From JALOLV01 sp046295175 (GTDB lineage: Bacteria > Bacteroidota > Bacteroidia > Cytophagales > Spirosomataceae): a stretch of 64,000 bases of DNA. Both the position numbers and the translations under genes were made by a program. The notes beneath the pieces are model-generated. The model saw only the letters and a program-made list of their open reading frames with translations. It did no database searches and had not been told where the DNA came from. Positions 16,510 to 26,586 of the stretch are shown one piece after another; the first letter of the stretch is position 1; each line of letters begins with the position of its first letter. The stretch lies in the NCBI GenBank assembly GCA_046295175.1, contig JBKBNY010000016.1:46631-110630 (forward strand), given 5' to 3'.

Positions 16510-18774
16510 TTATAAAACATTTTCTTCGATGCTTGGCTCTTCTATAACCACTGGAGTTTCTTCAAAAAGTACCACGTTTTTGATGTCATTCTCGTTTACT
16601 TCAAAGAATTTTTGGTGAATATCAAATGCTTCGCCATCGGTGCTAACTCGTTGGTAGTTACCATTTTCGAGCAATTCGTAAGCGTTTACGTTATCCCTCA
16701 GGTTAAAATCAAGGATGTGCATTACCTGCTGACGTACTTTTTCGTCAATCATCAAAAAGAGCGACTCGATTCGGCGGTCGAAGCTCCGCACCATAATGTC
16801 GGCACTACCCCCGTAAACTTTAGGGTTGCCGTTGTTGTGGAAGTATAGGATTCGGGCGTGTTCGAGAAAATGCCCTACCACAGACCTAACGGTGATGTTT
16901 TCAGAAAGGTTTTTACGTTGTGGCCTCAAGCAGCATATCCCCCTGATAATCAACTTAATAGGCACACCCGCCTGCGACGCAGCGTAGAGTTCATCAATTA
17001 CTTGGCGGTCTTCGAGCGAATTCATCTTAATGCAGATTCCGCTACTCAAACCCTGCTTTGCGTTTTCGGCTTCGTTGCGAATCAAATTTATCAAACTCTT
17101 ACGCATATCGCGAGGAGATGTAATAAGTTGCTGATAATCAACTGGTTGCGAATGACCAGTGATTACATTAAAAAACTCCGAAATATCTTTTGTATAGGCC
17201 GGATTGGTCGTGAGTAAGCCAATATCGGTATAGAGTTTTGAAGTGTCTTCGTTGTAATTCCCACTCGCTAAGTGAGCGTATTGCACCACACGATTTCGCT
17301 CGTTGCGTACAATGAGCATGAGCTTGGTGTGGGTCTTGAGAAGCCCGATTCCGTAGATTACGAAACAACCCGCTCGTTGCAATCTCTCGGCTTCACGGAT
17401 GTTATTTTCTTCGTCGAATCGTGCCTTGATTTCAAACAAAACCGAGACCGTTTTGCCGTTTTCGGCGGCTTTGAGAAGTGCCTGCGTAACCCTCGATTTT
17501 TTGGCCAAACGATAAATCGTTAGCTTGATAGAAAGTACATCGGGGTCTTCGGCGGCTTTTTCGAGCAATTGCAAAACTGGCTCAAAATTATTGTATGGGT
17601 GATGCAACAAGATGTCTCGCTCTTTGATACTCTCAAAAATATCCAAAACTTTTTCGCGGCTCATGCACAGCGGAGGTACGGGTGTGCGGGCGGGTGGAAG
17701 CACCTCTTGAAACTCTGGATGCTTGATAATCTGCCAGAGGCAAGTGTAATCTATCAGCGATTCGTCTTCAAAAATATTATATTTGTCAATTTCCCAGCGT
17801 TTTTGTAGCAAATTGAGCATCCACGGGTCTGAGTTTTTTTCGATTTCCATGAATACGACCCTGCCGAGGCGGCGATTCTTAATCTTTTGCTTGATTTCGT
17901 CAATAAAATCAGATTCTATATCATCCGATTCTTCGAGTGTAAAATCGCCATTACGAACAATCCTGAAAAGGTTTACGGCCTGAATCTCGACATTTCGATA
18001 CAATTTCTTGATTTCGCCCCTCACGATTTCTTCAATTGGCAAAAACAAGATTTCTTCGTCACGCTCAATCACGTAGAAACGCGGCAGATTGCTCGGAATC
18101 TGCACAAAAGAGAGTTTACGGTTATCGTTATCGTCGGGAAAAAGAACCGATTTGTTAGCATCGGTAACAACCCCAAAGATTAAGGTTTTGGCAATCAGAA
18201 CCGGAAAAACGTGCGTATGGTCGAATAACATCGGCGTGAGCATCGGATAAATCGTGTTATCGAAGTACTCAATCACGCCATTTTTTTCGTCATTGGTCAA
18301 ATCATTTATCGAAGCCACCTTAAATTTGTAATCGGCAAAAAGCGGTATCAATTCTTCCGAAAAAATACGGTCTTGCTCGCTCAAAAACTGCTTAACGGCC
18401 GTCAGCATTGCTTTGCGAAATGGCACTTCTCGCAATCCCGAATAATCTATGCGTTCTTTGTCGTAATCGAGGTAATTATACAAACTTCCTAATCGAATCG
18501 TAAAAAATTCATCAAGGTTCGATGAAGTAATTGCCAAAAATTTGAGTCGGTCAAAGAGATTCAGTTCTGGTTTTCGGGCTTGGTCGAGTACTCGCTCGTT
18601 AAATTTCAGCCAGCTCAAATCGCGGCTCAGATAATCTGACTGCTCAATACTATCAGCATAACGATTTACCTTTGGGTCTGCCACTTGTTCTTTATTATCA
18701 GGTGTTTTGTTGTTTGTCAATCCACTCAAAAAAGAGAATATTCCGTTTTTGGGGCGTTTGTCGTGGTCTTGCAT
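16510..18774 (-). CDS. ppk1: Polyphosphate kinase 1
   Basis: The 754-aa protein reversibly polymerises the gamma-phosphate of ATP into inorganic polyphosphate at the inner membrane. The N-terminal domain starts with the signature SRDLSWLKFNERVLDQA and SSNLDEFFTIRLG. The PLD-like catalytic half shows HHPYNNFEPVLQLLEKAA, FEIKARFDEENNIREAERL, the phosphorylated-histidine region KTHTKLMLIVR and AHLASGNYNEDTSKLYTDIGL, then LIIRGICCLRP and SADIMVRSFDRRIES. A non-conserved 50-residue N-terminal extension and an acidic tail frame the core. The gene stands alone, with a palindromic repeat after its stop. Confidence 0.96.
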   Translation of the reverse strand: MQDHDKRPKNGIFSFLSGLTNNKTPDNKEQVADPKVNRYADSIEQSDYLSRDLSWLKFNERVLDQARKPELNLFDRLKFLAITSSNLDEFFTIRLGSLYNYLDYDKERIDYSGLREVPFRKAMLTAVKQFLSEQDRIFSEELIPLFADYKFKVASINDLTNDEKNGVIEYFDNTIYPMLTPMLFDHTHVFPVLIAKTLIFGVVTDANKSVLFPDDNDNRKLSFVQIPSNLPRFYVIERDEEILFLPIEEIVRGEIKKLYRNVEIQAVNLFRIVRNGDFTLEESDDIESDFIDEIKQKIKNRRLGRVVFMEIEKNSDPWMLNLLQKRWEIDKYNIFEDESLIDYTCLWQIIKHPEFQEVLPPARTPVPPLCMSREKVLDIFESIKERDILLHHPYNNFEPVLQLLEKAAEDPDVLSIKLTIYRLAKKSRVTQALLKAAENGKTVSVLFEIKARFDEENNIREAERLQRAGCFVIYGIGLLKTHTKLMLIVRNERNRVVQYAHLASGNYNEDTSKLYTDIGLLTTNPAYTKDISEFFNVITGHSQPVDYQQLITSPRDMRKSLINLIRNEAENAKQGLSSGICIKMNSLEDRQVIDELYAASQAGVPIKLIIRGICCLRPQRKNLSENITVRSVVGHFLEHARILYFHNNGNPKVYGGSADIMVRSFDRRIESLFLMIDEKVRQQVMHILDFNLRDNVNAYELLENGNYQRVSTDGEAFDIHQKFFEVNENDIKNVVLFEETPVVIEEPSIEENVL

Positions 18775-18818
18775 ATCATTACTAAAAACAGAAGTCTAAA
18801 CTAAATCTCAAATATAAA

Positions 18819-18848
18819 CCAAAAAGCCATCTTTCTATGGCTTTTTGG
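18819..18848. terminator. Bidirectional terminator hairpin
   Basis: A perfect 12-bp stem (CCAAAAAGCCAT/ATGGCTTTTTGG) with a 6-nt loop, 45 bp after the stop of the gene ending at 18894. Confidence 0.85.
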
Positions 18849-18893
18849 TGTTAAATCTTGGTGAAATTTATATTTTTTCACAATTTACCTCAT

Positions 18894-20840
18894 TTATTTC
18901 AGGGGTTTTAGGTTTACGTATTCGTACCCTTGCAGTTTGATTTTCTTAGGAAATGTAATCTGATTTTTCTCTAAATACTCCCTCACGATGGGGTTTATTG
19001 TGTGGTATTTGGTGTAAATATTTATGACAATATCAGCCCCCAACATATTTGCCTCGGCGGTACCATCCAAAATATCAATGTATGCGATGATTCCAGAATC
19101 AATGTTATCTAAACTAAATACCCGATTATCGTCTAAAAGCATCAAAATTTTAGGGTTTGGGTATTTTTGAAGGCGAAACGCTACATGTTGTTTAAAAAAT
19201 AACTGCATCACATTGCCTCCTCCTATGAGTTTATCTTGAAAAAACCTCTTAATCGGCGGGTCTTTGAGTAAAATATTCGACGAATTTGGTTTGATTTTGC
19301 TCGCCTTTACCACCAGCTCATTTAGCTCGATAGTTTTTTCTTTGTTGAGCGTGTCTATCTGATAAATGTGGTTCTGCCACTCGGTTTTAGCCGCTTCAAT
19401 TTGTTTTTTCTGGAATCTTGACCAATCAATATCTCTGAATCTGTTAGTGAGAATGGGGGCTGAGAGGTTTTCAAGCTCAATATTTAAGGCCTCGTTTTTT
19501 TGCGAAGCATTCAAAGTACATTCAACCTGTCCGTAAAAATCAAGATTTTCAAACACAAAATGACCGTTTGGGTCTGATAACCCCACCAAAAATTGTTTAG
19601 AATTGAGCGTATCAAGTTCTGAAGGCAAGATACTCAACGAAATATTGGCTGGTGTCTTGATACTCTTGCCATTGGGTCTTTTGACTTTACCCGAAATCAC
19701 CACCCCTCTCTCTAAATTTTTGGGTAAACTTCGCGTTTTCAAGAGTTCGGTAAATCCATACAAAACGTTTTGTTTACCTATCAATTCTACATTAATATCT
19801 CTGGTTTGAGTGTTTTCGATGGGGCTATCCAATTCAGAATCATAGAGCAGATACTTAGATTTGATATTCTCCGAATCATTAGAAATATAAAATGCTCTTT
19901 CGGCATAAACTTTTCCATCGTTTGAAATTACGCCAATATTCAAAACACCCGATTTTAGGTCTTTCTGATTGAAATATACTATTGTTTCGTTTTTAGAAAG
20001 TGGTAAATATTGATAAATAACGCCCCTCGTTTGGGCAATGAGGTGTGGCATACTATCTAATGCTAAGTTGCTCTGTATCAACACCCTAAGTCTGCTGGAG
20101 TTGTCTATCCAATCGCCTCTAATAACCACTCCTTCGGATATTATTTGGGAGCTAATGTCTGATTCTGCTTTAGGAGTTATTATTTTATGTGGCTGCCCCT
20201 CGATTGGGGTGAATTGTACCAAGGCTTGTCCTAATCTATCGGTTTTGAAGGTAGCAACGGTATCTTGATTAATTACCAAGAACCCATCGGTTTCGATACC
20301 GTTTTGGTAGTTATCTTTGATGACCACCAACCCCCGATTTATCAGACCCTTGACAAGCCTACCACCTTCGGGCTTGAAGGCTAAAGAGTACTTTTTTAAG
20401 TCAGCATCCTTTCTGATTTCGGCCTCAAAATTTGAGCCTAAAACGAGAATTTCGCTGGTCGGGATAGCCTCTGCCGCAAAGCTGCTCATCCAGTTGGTAT
20501 ATGCTCTGAGATAATAATACCCTGAGTTTAGATTCTGCGGTAATTGAAAATTCAGCCCAGCTTTTGAACCATTAATTTTGAGAATCCATTTATTCAGAAT
20601 TACACTTTTGTTATTGACTAATTCGATAAATAATGTAGAATTGAGCGAGTCCAATTGTTCGGTTTGGGCATCAAAAAGTGTAGCTTTTACATTGACTTTT
20701 TGCCCCGCAAAATAGGTTGTAGAATCGGTCTCTAATACGATTTTGGTACGTGGTAGATTGGCCGAACCAACAAGGCTTTGGGCATATATATCGAATGACA
20801 GAATATAGCTTAGTATTAAGAAATATGCAGTTTTTATCAT
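18894..20840 (-). CDS. Secreted MG2-domain protein with TonB-plug-like C-terminal region
   Basis: The 648-aa precursor has a signal peptide (MIKTAYFLILSYILSFDIYAQ). An N-terminal macroglobulin-like MG2 segment follows (RTKIVLETDSTTYFAGQKVNVKATL, SGYYYLRAYTNWM), as in alpha-2-macroglobulin-like and carboxypeptidase-regulatory-like proteins of Bacteroidota. At about 380-450 lies a beta-rich module (GVVISGKVKRPNGK). Near 505 comes IELNELVVKASK, the signature at the start of TonB-dependent receptor plug domains, followed by a plug-like segment but no beta-barrel. It is probably a periplasmic or outer-membrane-associated protein of unknown partner. It reads leftward and is not in an obvious operon. 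Confidence 0.8.
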   Translation of the reverse strand: MIKTAYFLILSYILSFDIYAQSLVGSANLPRTKIVLETDSTTYFAGQKVNVKATLFDAQTEQLDSLNSTLFIELVNNKSVILNKWILKINGSKAGLNFQLPQNLNSGYYYLRAYTNWMSSFAAEAIPTSEILVLGSNFEAEIRKDADLKKYSLAFKPEGGRLVKGLINRGLVVIKDNYQNGIETDGFLVINQDTVATFKTDRLGQALVQFTPIEGQPHKIITPKAESDISSQIISEGVVIRGDWIDNSSRLRVLIQSNLALDSMPHLIAQTRGVIYQYLPLSKNETIVYFNQKDLKSGVLNIGVISNDGKVYAERAFYISNDSENIKSKYLLYDSELDSPIENTQTRDINVELIGKQNVLYGFTELLKTRSLPKNLERGVVISGKVKRPNGKSIKTPANISLSILPSELDTLNSKQFLVGLSDPNGHFVFENLDFYGQVECTLNASQKNEALNIELENLSAPILTNRFRDIDWSRFQKKQIEAAKTEWQNHIYQIDTLNKEKTIELNELVVKASKIKPNSSNILLKDPPIKRFFQDKLIGGGNVMQLFFKQHVAFRLQKYPNPKILMLLDDNRVFSLDNIDSGIIAYIDILDGTAEANMLGADIVINIYTKYHTINPIVREYLEKNQITFPKKIKLQGYEYVNLKPLK

Positions 20841-21046
20841 ATAATTTGTATGGTTTTATCATATAATATAAAAACTACGTATAAAGTTGTAAGGCTATGC
20901 CATGAATTTAATCTATAAGATTATATGTAAGTCTAATGACGAATTAATCGAATGATTCGCACAATTGAATTGCGTACATAACTAACTGATTATCAGTATA
21001 TTTAGTTAAACTTCAATAGCTAATTTTGTCTTAGTACTTATAATAT

Positions 21047-21079
21047 AAAAGGCCCTCTTGCAAACCAAGAGAGCCTTTT
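21047..21079 (-). terminator. Intrinsic terminator of gyrB
   Basis: A 14-bp stem with one mismatch (AAAAGGCCCTCTTG/CAAGAGAGCCTTTT) lies 24 bp after the gyrB stop, with a T-run on the minus strand. Confidence 0.85.
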
Positions 21080-21102
21080 ACTTATCATTTTATAATTGTT
21101 TT

Positions 21103-23064
21103 TTAAATATCAATTCTTGCGTATTTGGCATTACGCTCGATAAAGTCTCGGCGTGGAGCAACGTCATCGCCCATCAGCATCGAGAATAGGTGGTCTGCTT
21201 CAGCAGCCGACTCGATTGATACTTGTTTAAGCGTACGGTTTTCGGGGTTCATCGTCGTACTCCAAAGTTGCTCTGGGTTCATCTCGCCCAAACCTTTGTA
21301 ACGTTGTACACCCACGTTTTCTTCTTTTCCGCCACCCGCAAGGCGTTTTACAGCTCTTTCGCGTTGTTCTTCGGTCCAGCAGTATTCTTCTTCTTTGCCT
21401 TTCTTTACCAAATACAATGGCGGCTGAGCGATATAAACGTAGCCACTCTCTATCAAGTCTTTCATAAAGCGATAGAAGAATGTCAAAATCAATGTACGGA
21501 TGTGGCTACCATCAACATCGGCATCGGTCATGATGATGATTTTATGATAACGAAGTTTTTCCATGTCTAAAGCTCTTTCGTCGCCTTCTTTTCCGAATCT
21601 CACACCAAGAGCCGTTATCATATTTTTAATCTCTTCGTTTTCGTAGATTTTGTATTCTTGGGCTTTTTCTACGTTCAAAATCTTACCACGAAGCGGCAAA
21701 ATCGCCTGCGTAGCACGGTTGCGACCTTGTTTTGCCGAACCACCCGCCGAGTCACCCTCGACAAGATAAAGCTCACAAATACTTGGGTCAGACTCCGCAC
21801 AGTCGGCCAATTTACCGGGCAAACCAGTACCAGTCAATACGTTTTTACGCTGAACCATCTCACGGGCTTTACGAGCCGCGATACGTGCCTTGGCAGCCAA
21901 AACAACTTTATCGACGATTGTACGAGCCTCTTTCGGATGCTCTTCGAGGTAGTTTTCGAGCATTTCGGCAACGCACGCACTCACGGCCGATGTAACTTCT
22001 CCGTTACCCAATTTTGTTTTGGTTTGTCCTTCAAATTGTGGTTCTTGAACTTTTACCGAAATAACAGCTGTCAAGCCTTCACGGAAGTCATCACCGCTGA
22101 TTTCGATTTTTTCTTTTGCCAAAATACCCGTTTTTTCGGCGTAATTCTTCAATGTACGGGTCAATGCCATACGGAAGCCCGACACGTGCGTACCGCCCTC
22201 GTGGGTATTGATATTATTGACAAATGAAGATACGTTTTCGCTATACGAAGTATTATAGAGCATCGAAACCTCAACAGGAATGCCATCTTTTTGGCCTTCC
22301 ATGTACATTGGTTCTGGAATCAATCTTTCACGACCTGCATCAATGTAAGCCACGAATTCGATAAGCCCGCCTTCTGAGAAAAACTCTTCGTATTTTGGTT
22401 TACCTTCTTCGTCTAACTCACGTAAATCGGTGAGAGTCAACTTAATACGTTTATTCAAGAATGACAATTCACGAAGACGATTGGCTACGGTTTCGTACTT
22501 GTACTCGGTTACTACAAATATGCTATCATCGGGTTTGAAGTGCACTTGGGTTCCACGGTCATCGGTTGTACCGATTTCACGAACAGGATACTGTGGCTTA
22601 CCGATTTTATATTCTTGCTCAAAAATTTTACCATCGCGGCGTACCTCAACTCTCAAATCTGTCGAGAGGGCGTTTACGCAGGATACCCCCACACCATGAA
22701 GACCACCCGAAACTTTGTAGGTATCTTTGTCGAATTTACCACCCGCGTGCAAGACGGTCATAACGACTTCGAGGGCTGATTTTTTCTCTTTTGGGTGCAT
22801 TCCGGTCGGAATTCCACGACCATTATCTTTTACTGTAACCGAATTATCAGTGTGAATCGTTACGTTGATTGTATCGCAATGACCCGCAAGGGCTTCGTCT
22901 ATTGAGTTATCAACAACCTCCCAAATGAGGTGGTGTAATCCTTTGAAACCGATGTCTCCGATATACATGGCTGGACGTTTACGTACAGCTTCGAGACCTT
23001 CGAGTACTTGAATGTTATCCGCTCCGTAATTTGCTTTAGATGGGTCTTTTGCTTCTTCTGCCAT
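21103..23064 (-). CDS. gyrB: DNA gyrase subunit B
   Basis: The 653-aa ATPase subunit of DNA gyrase introduces negative supercoils together with GyrA. The GHKL ATPase region shows EVVDNSIDEALAG, DNGRGIPTGMHP and HAGGKFD; the transducer shows NNINTHEGGTH. The Toprim domain shows LVEGDSAGGSAKQGR, LPLRGKILNVEKA and MTDADVDGSHIRTL, and the C-terminus RYKGLGEMNPEQLW. The length and the absence of the large Toprim insertion are typical of Bacteroidota. No partner gyrA is in the window. Confidence 0.97.
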   Translation of the reverse strand: MAEEAKDPSKANYGADNIQVLEGLEAVRKRPAMYIGDIGFKGLHHLIWEVVDNSIDEALAGHCDTINVTIHTDNSVTVKDNGRGIPTGMHPKEKKSALEVVMTVLHAGGKFDKDTYKVSGGLHGVGVSCVNALSTDLRVEVRRDGKIFEQEYKIGKPQYPVREIGTTDDRGTQVHFKPDDSIFVVTEYKYETVANRLRELSFLNKRIKLTLTDLRELDEEGKPKYEEFFSEGGLIEFVAYIDAGRERLIPEPMYMEGQKDGIPVEVSMLYNTSYSENVSSFVNNINTHEGGTHVSGFRMALTRTLKNYAEKTGILAKEKIEISGDDFREGLTAVISVKVQEPQFEGQTKTKLGNGEVTSAVSACVAEMLENYLEEHPKEARTIVDKVVLAAKARIAARKAREMVQRKNVLTGTGLPGKLADCAESDPSICELYLVEGDSAGGSAKQGRNRATQAILPLRGKILNVEKAQEYKIYENEEIKNMITALGVRFGKEGDERALDMEKLRYHKIIIMTDADVDGSHIRTLILTFFYRFMKDLIESGYVYIAQPPLYLVKKGKEEEYCWTEEQRERAVKRLAGGGKEENVGVQRYKGLGEMNPEQLWSTTMNPENRTLKQVSIESAAEADHLFSMLMGDDVAPRRDFIERNAKYARIDI

Positions 23065-23135
23065 TATTGGTTATTTGAATTGTGTCAATGTTAATTTAGG
23101 TGTAAAATTACGAAAAAATTAGCAATAATTAACAG

Positions 23136-23167
23136 AAATCCCGCAGATTTCTCAATCTACGGGATTT
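23136..23167. terminator. Hairpin between the Uma2 gene and gyrB
   Basis: A 14-bp stem with one mismatch (AAATCCCGCAGATT/AATCTACGGGATTT) and a short loop lies 18 bp after the Uma2 stop. The T-run is best on the plus strand, so its action on the leftward transcript is less certain. Confidence 0.65.
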
Positions 23168-23184
23168 TTCGGTTGAGATTATTT

Positions 23185-23742
23185 TTAAACAAGAGTAGGA
23201 GCAAAAATCTGATTTACGCTAATTTCAAACTCAGGCAAAACGGGAGCTGCCGAGCAAATATCATCATCGGTACAGATTTTTACTTGTTTACGCCCCGTAT
23301 AAACGTAAACAAGCTGATTTTGGGGTAAAATATGCCAAACTACCTTTACGCCAGCCTTAAAATATTCGGTTAGTTTGGTTTCGACTTTTTCAAATTCATC
23401 ATTAAATGAAATCAATTCTATCACAAATTCAGGAATCACATCTTCACCGTTTCGACCTGCATCTTGCTGTTCATAAGAAAAATAAGCAATATCGGGTCTT
23501 CGCATTTGAATACCTGTGAGCATCACATCGGGTTCAGATATTAGTGAACCTTTTTCAATGTATTTTTTTTCAAAGAACAAACGATTTAAAATTCCGTAGA
23601 TGTAGTATTCTTTTTTCTTCATTCCTTCAAACTTTATCAATTCACCATCGTTCCACTCATATTTGAAACCGTCTTCAGGTTCCCATAAGAGGAATTCTTC
23701 GAGTGTTTTGGGCAGATTTGATTGTTTTACTTCAGTAATCAT
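23185..23742 (-). CDS. Uma2-family (DUF820) restriction-endonuclease-like protein
   Basis: The 185-aa protein has the PD-(D/E)XK-like Uma2/DUF820 core: SEPDVMLTG, RRPDIAYFSYEQ, IPEFVIELISFNDEFEKVETKLTEY-type metal-binding Asp/Glu/Lys spacing, and AGVKVVWHILPQ. A TTG at 23772 is in frame, but the ATG at 23742 gives a standard start (MITEVKQ). Family members are abundant in Cyanobacteria and Bacteroidota, often as solitary genes with unknown DNA targets. It lies in a leftward run between the aldehyde dehydrogenase and gyrB genes. Confidence 0.85.
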   Translation of the reverse strand: MITEVKQSNLPKTLEEFLLWEPEDGFKYEWNDGELIKFEGMKKKEYYIYGILNRLFFEKKYIEKGSLISEPDVMLTGIQMRRPDIAYFSYEQQDAGRNGEDVIPEFVIELISFNDEFEKVETKLTEYFKAGVKVVWHILPQNQLVYVYTGRKQVKICTDDDICSAAPVLPEFEISVNQIFAPTLV

Positions 23743-23806
23743 ATATCTACTATTTTTCTCAAATTTAATCAAAAAAACAGTTAATCTAAAATCGTTGGGT
23801 AAAATA

Positions 23807-25171
23807 CTACCCCCTCAAATGCCAGCCTTTGGGTTTTACGAATGCTCGGATACCAATATGCGAAAGCGTAGCTCCAAATCCTGAGTTTTTTCGGCCACTC
23901 CACGGAAGATTTGCCGAAACCCTATCGCAGCAATTCCAGTAGCCCGTACCAGAGTCAATTTGTTTCAGAATCTTCTCGGCTCTTTTCTGATTGGATGAAT
24001 AAACCGAGGCTGTCAGACCATACTCGGTATCTTGCATGAGTTTGATGGCTTGGGCATCATTTTTTACTTTCATGATACCGATGATTGGCCCAAAAGATTC
24101 GTCTTTCATCAGGCTCATTTTATGGTTTACGTCGGTAAAAACGGTAGGCTCAAAGAAATACCCTTTTTGGCTGATAGCTTTGCCACCAGTCTGGAGTTTA
24201 GCACCTTTCGAGATGGCATCTGACACTTGGTTTTCGAGGAATCCGATTTGGTTTTTTCTTGAAATCGCTCCGATATAAACCCCGTCTTCGGTTGGCTGTC
24301 CGATTTTGTAAGATTTGACCTCTTTGACAAATTCCTCTACATATTTATCGTAAACGGCCTCATGCACATAAATCCGCTCGACGGCACAACAGCTCTGACC
24401 ATTGTTATAAAAAGCACCGTCGGCCGTACCAGCCGCAACTGCCTGAATATCAGCCACATCATCGGCAATATAAAGCGGGTCTTTGCCGCCTAATTCGAGC
24501 TGACAAGGCACCATTTTGGGAGCAACTTTTTGGTAGATATACTGCCCTGTACGGTACGAACCCGTAAAGAAATAACCATCGAGAGGCATTTCGAGTAGGG
24601 CCTCTCCTACTTCTTTTGCTCCGATTGCTACTTGAAAAACATCATCAGGAATACCTGCTTTTTTGAGTAGTTTTTCGATTTGTAAACCCGTCAAGGTCGA
24701 GTATTCGGATGGTTTGTAGAAAACGGCATTACCACCAATCAAAGCCGGAATGAATACATTTACCCCAACCAAATACGGGTAGTTCCAAGCCGAAATATTG
24801 CAGATTACGCCGAGCGGCTCGTAAGAAATCCGTTCTTTGAGTCCATCGGTACGCAAGACGTACTCATCTTTGAGGTATTTTTGAGAATTCTCTACAAAAA
24901 ACTTAATTCTGCCGATTGCTCCATTGACCTCGTTGCGAGATTGTTGAAGAGGTTTTCCAACTTCTGAGGTCAGCGTTGAGGCCAATTCTTCGATATTTTC
25001 TTTTAGTAAATCTGCGAATCGGGCGATTATCTCAACTCTTTTTTTAACTGAAACTTTTACCCAAGTTTTTTGGGCTTTTTGCAGTGTTTTGAATTTTTTA
25101 TTGAGCGATTCTCTACTGTCTTCTTGTATTTCGGCGATAACTTCTTCGGTAGCTGGGTTAATGATTTGCAT
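23807..25171 (-). CDS. NAD(P)-dependent aldehyde dehydrogenase
   Basis: The 454-aa enzyme is an ALDH-superfamily member, closest by eye to the succinate-semialdehyde-dehydrogenase-like clade. Catalytic features are SAWNYPYL (oxyanion Asn), FTGSYRTGQ (cofactor turn), QLELGGKDP (general-base Glu) and GQSCCAVERIYV (nucleophilic Cys), with ESFGPIIGIM near the C-terminus. The substrate is uncertain. It is in the same orientation as the Uma2 and gyrB genes but is not clearly co-transcribed with them. Confidence 0.92.
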   Translation of the reverse strand: MQIINPATEEVIAEIQEDSRESLNKKFKTLQKAQKTWVKVSVKKRVEIIARFADLLKENIEELASTLTSEVGKPLQQSRNEVNGAIGRIKFFVENSQKYLKDEYVLRTDGLKERISYEPLGVICNISAWNYPYLVGVNVFIPALIGGNAVFYKPSEYSTLTGLQIEKLLKKAGIPDDVFQVAIGAKEVGEALLEMPLDGYFFTGSYRTGQYIYQKVAPKMVPCQLELGGKDPLYIADDVADIQAVAAGTADGAFYNNGQSCCAVERIYVHEAVYDKYVEEFVKEVKSYKIGQPTEDGVYIGAISRKNQIGFLENQVSDAISKGAKLQTGGKAISQKGYFFEPTVFTDVNHKMSLMKDESFGPIIGIMKVKNDAQAIKLMQDTEYGLTASVYSSNQKRAEKILKQIDSGTGYWNCCDRVSANLPWSGRKNSGFGATLSHIGIRAFVKPKGWHLRG

Positions 25172-25257
25172 GATTTGTATGACGTATAAAATTTTTGTGT
25201 TCTGAGTACTTACAATTTGCTGGTTGAGAGCATCGTTTTTAAAGAAATTGAATCTAC

Positions 25258-25824
25258 ATGAAAAAAGTTTTATTCTGCATAGCTATTTCGTTTGTGGCTC
25301 ATGGACAATACCGTGAACACCGTGTCCGCAAAAATCAAAGGGCATTATCTTTAGAATTTTATTCGCACTCGCCACGGGTATCACCCAACTATGAGGTGGT
25401 TTTACAACGAAACAAAAATGGATTCTTCAATTTCCAAACAGGGTTTAGGGCATTTGCCGCAGGTGGAAACTCCCGCAGTGCATTTTCGATTCCAAATGTT
25501 GTGACGTACAACCATTGGATTAATCGACGCAACCCCAAAACAAAAGACCCTTGCAAACCAAATCCACAATCGCTCAAAAACGATATTTTCTTTGAATTTG
25601 GCGTTGTTCAATCATTTGTTTTATTACCACAAAATTACTCCAATACTTCTTGGTTCAGAATCGCCCCACTTGTAGGGTTCAGAGCTCATTTCAACAAAAA
25701 AAGAGCTTACGAATCATTCTTAAAAATAAGATACACTCCTTATCTCAATAACTTGCGTGAACCACACATCAGTATTGTTTTAGGCAAGGTTTTTCCTCGA
25801 TTCGTTGATAAACCGCTCGATTAG
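25258..25824 (+). CDS. Exported protein of unknown function
   Basis: The 188-aa precursor has a short signal peptide (MKKVLFCIAISFVAHG) followed by a basic segment (REHRVRKNQRALSLEFYS). The rest alternates aromatic and polar residues (FFNFQTGFRAFAAGG, FFEFGVVQSFVLLP, FLKIRYTPYLNN), which suggests a small beta-barrel or barrel fragment. Its 3' end overlaps the converging peptidase C26 gene by 45 bp, which is unusual for this window. No family was recognised. Confidence 0.7.
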   Translation: MKKVLFCIAISFVAHGQYREHRVRKNQRALSLEFYSHSPRVSPNYEVVLQRNKNGFFNFQTGFRAFAAGGNSRSAFSIPNVVTYNHWINRRNPKTKDPCKPNPQSLKNDIFFEFGVVQSFVLLPQNYSNTSWFRIAPLVGFRAHFNKKRAYESFLKIRYTPYLNNLREPHISIVLGKVFPRFVDKPLD

Positions 25825-26478
25825 ATTTTTGCTGAACGGGCTCTCTAAATCATGTAAACGCTCAGGATGCCACTGCACCAAACACAAAAAGCCTTTATCG
25901 GTCGGATTATGGTATTCGAGCCCTTCGATGACACCATCTTCTGAGAAAGCGTTGGCCACCAAACCTCTGCCAACTTTATCGGCAGCTTGGTGGTGATTGC
26001 TATTGATTTCGCCGTTTGCTTGACCGATAATTTGGTATAATTCAGAATTAGGGTCAATCATCACGCCATGATAACGGTCTGAATTATCAATCAGCTTTGA
26101 ATGATTCCATTTACCCCAAATCGGAATATCCGGAATGAGCGTTCCGCCAAAATAAACATTAATCACCTGCAAACCCCGACAAACCCCCAGCGTCGGAATC
26201 TTATTGGCAACAACCAAATCCATCAATTTGAGGTCAAAATCATCTCGTAATTCACTTACATCGGTTTCGTAGCAAAACTCATAATATTCGGGTTTTCCGT
26301 AAAATCTGGGGTGTACGTCTTCGCCGCCCGTAAACAAAATACCATCGCATTGGGCTACGTCATCGTAGTTTTGGAGGTGTTCGCTTAGTTTTATGGTTCG
26401 TATTTCGGGGCTATAATCAAGCACCCATTTTTCATAAATTCCGTATTTGCTGCAATCTGTTACGCCAATCGTTATCAT
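25780..26478 (-). CDS. Class I glutamine amidotransferase-like hydrolase (peptidase C26)
   Basis: The 232-aa protein resembles gamma-glutamyl-gamma-aminobutyrate hydrolase PuuD. Visible are GILFTGGEDVHPRFYG, the nucleophile elbow LGVCRGLQVINVYFGG (Cys), NSNHHQA, and VQWHPERL with the catalytic His-x-Glu. Such enzymes cleave gamma-glutamyl amides in polyamine catabolism or cell-wall-derived peptides; the substrate here is unknown. It converges with and overlaps the exported protein gene at 25258. Confidence 0.9.
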   Translation of the reverse strand: MITIGVTDCSKYGIYEKWVLDYSPEIRTIKLSEHLQNYDDVAQCDGILFTGGEDVHPRFYGKPEYYEFCYETDVSELRDDFDLKLMDLVVANKIPTLGVCRGLQVINVYFGGTLIPDIPIWGKWNHSKLIDNSDRYHGVMIDPNSELYQIIGQANGEINSNHHQAADKVGRGLVANAFSEDGVIEGLEYHNPTDKGFLCLVQWHPERLHDLESPFSKNLIERFINESRKNLA

Positions 26479-26586
26479 TTATTCGAGCTAAATATTCGTC
26501 CGAAATTAGTAATTAGTATTCAAAACCAATAAAAAATTCTAATTTTGCGAATCTGAAATGATTTAACCAAGAGAATTCTATTTAAA

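Noticed and set aside
21658..22227. 189-codon plus-strand ORF inside gyrB
   Set aside because: Antisense shadow of conserved Toprim and transducer sequence of gyrB.
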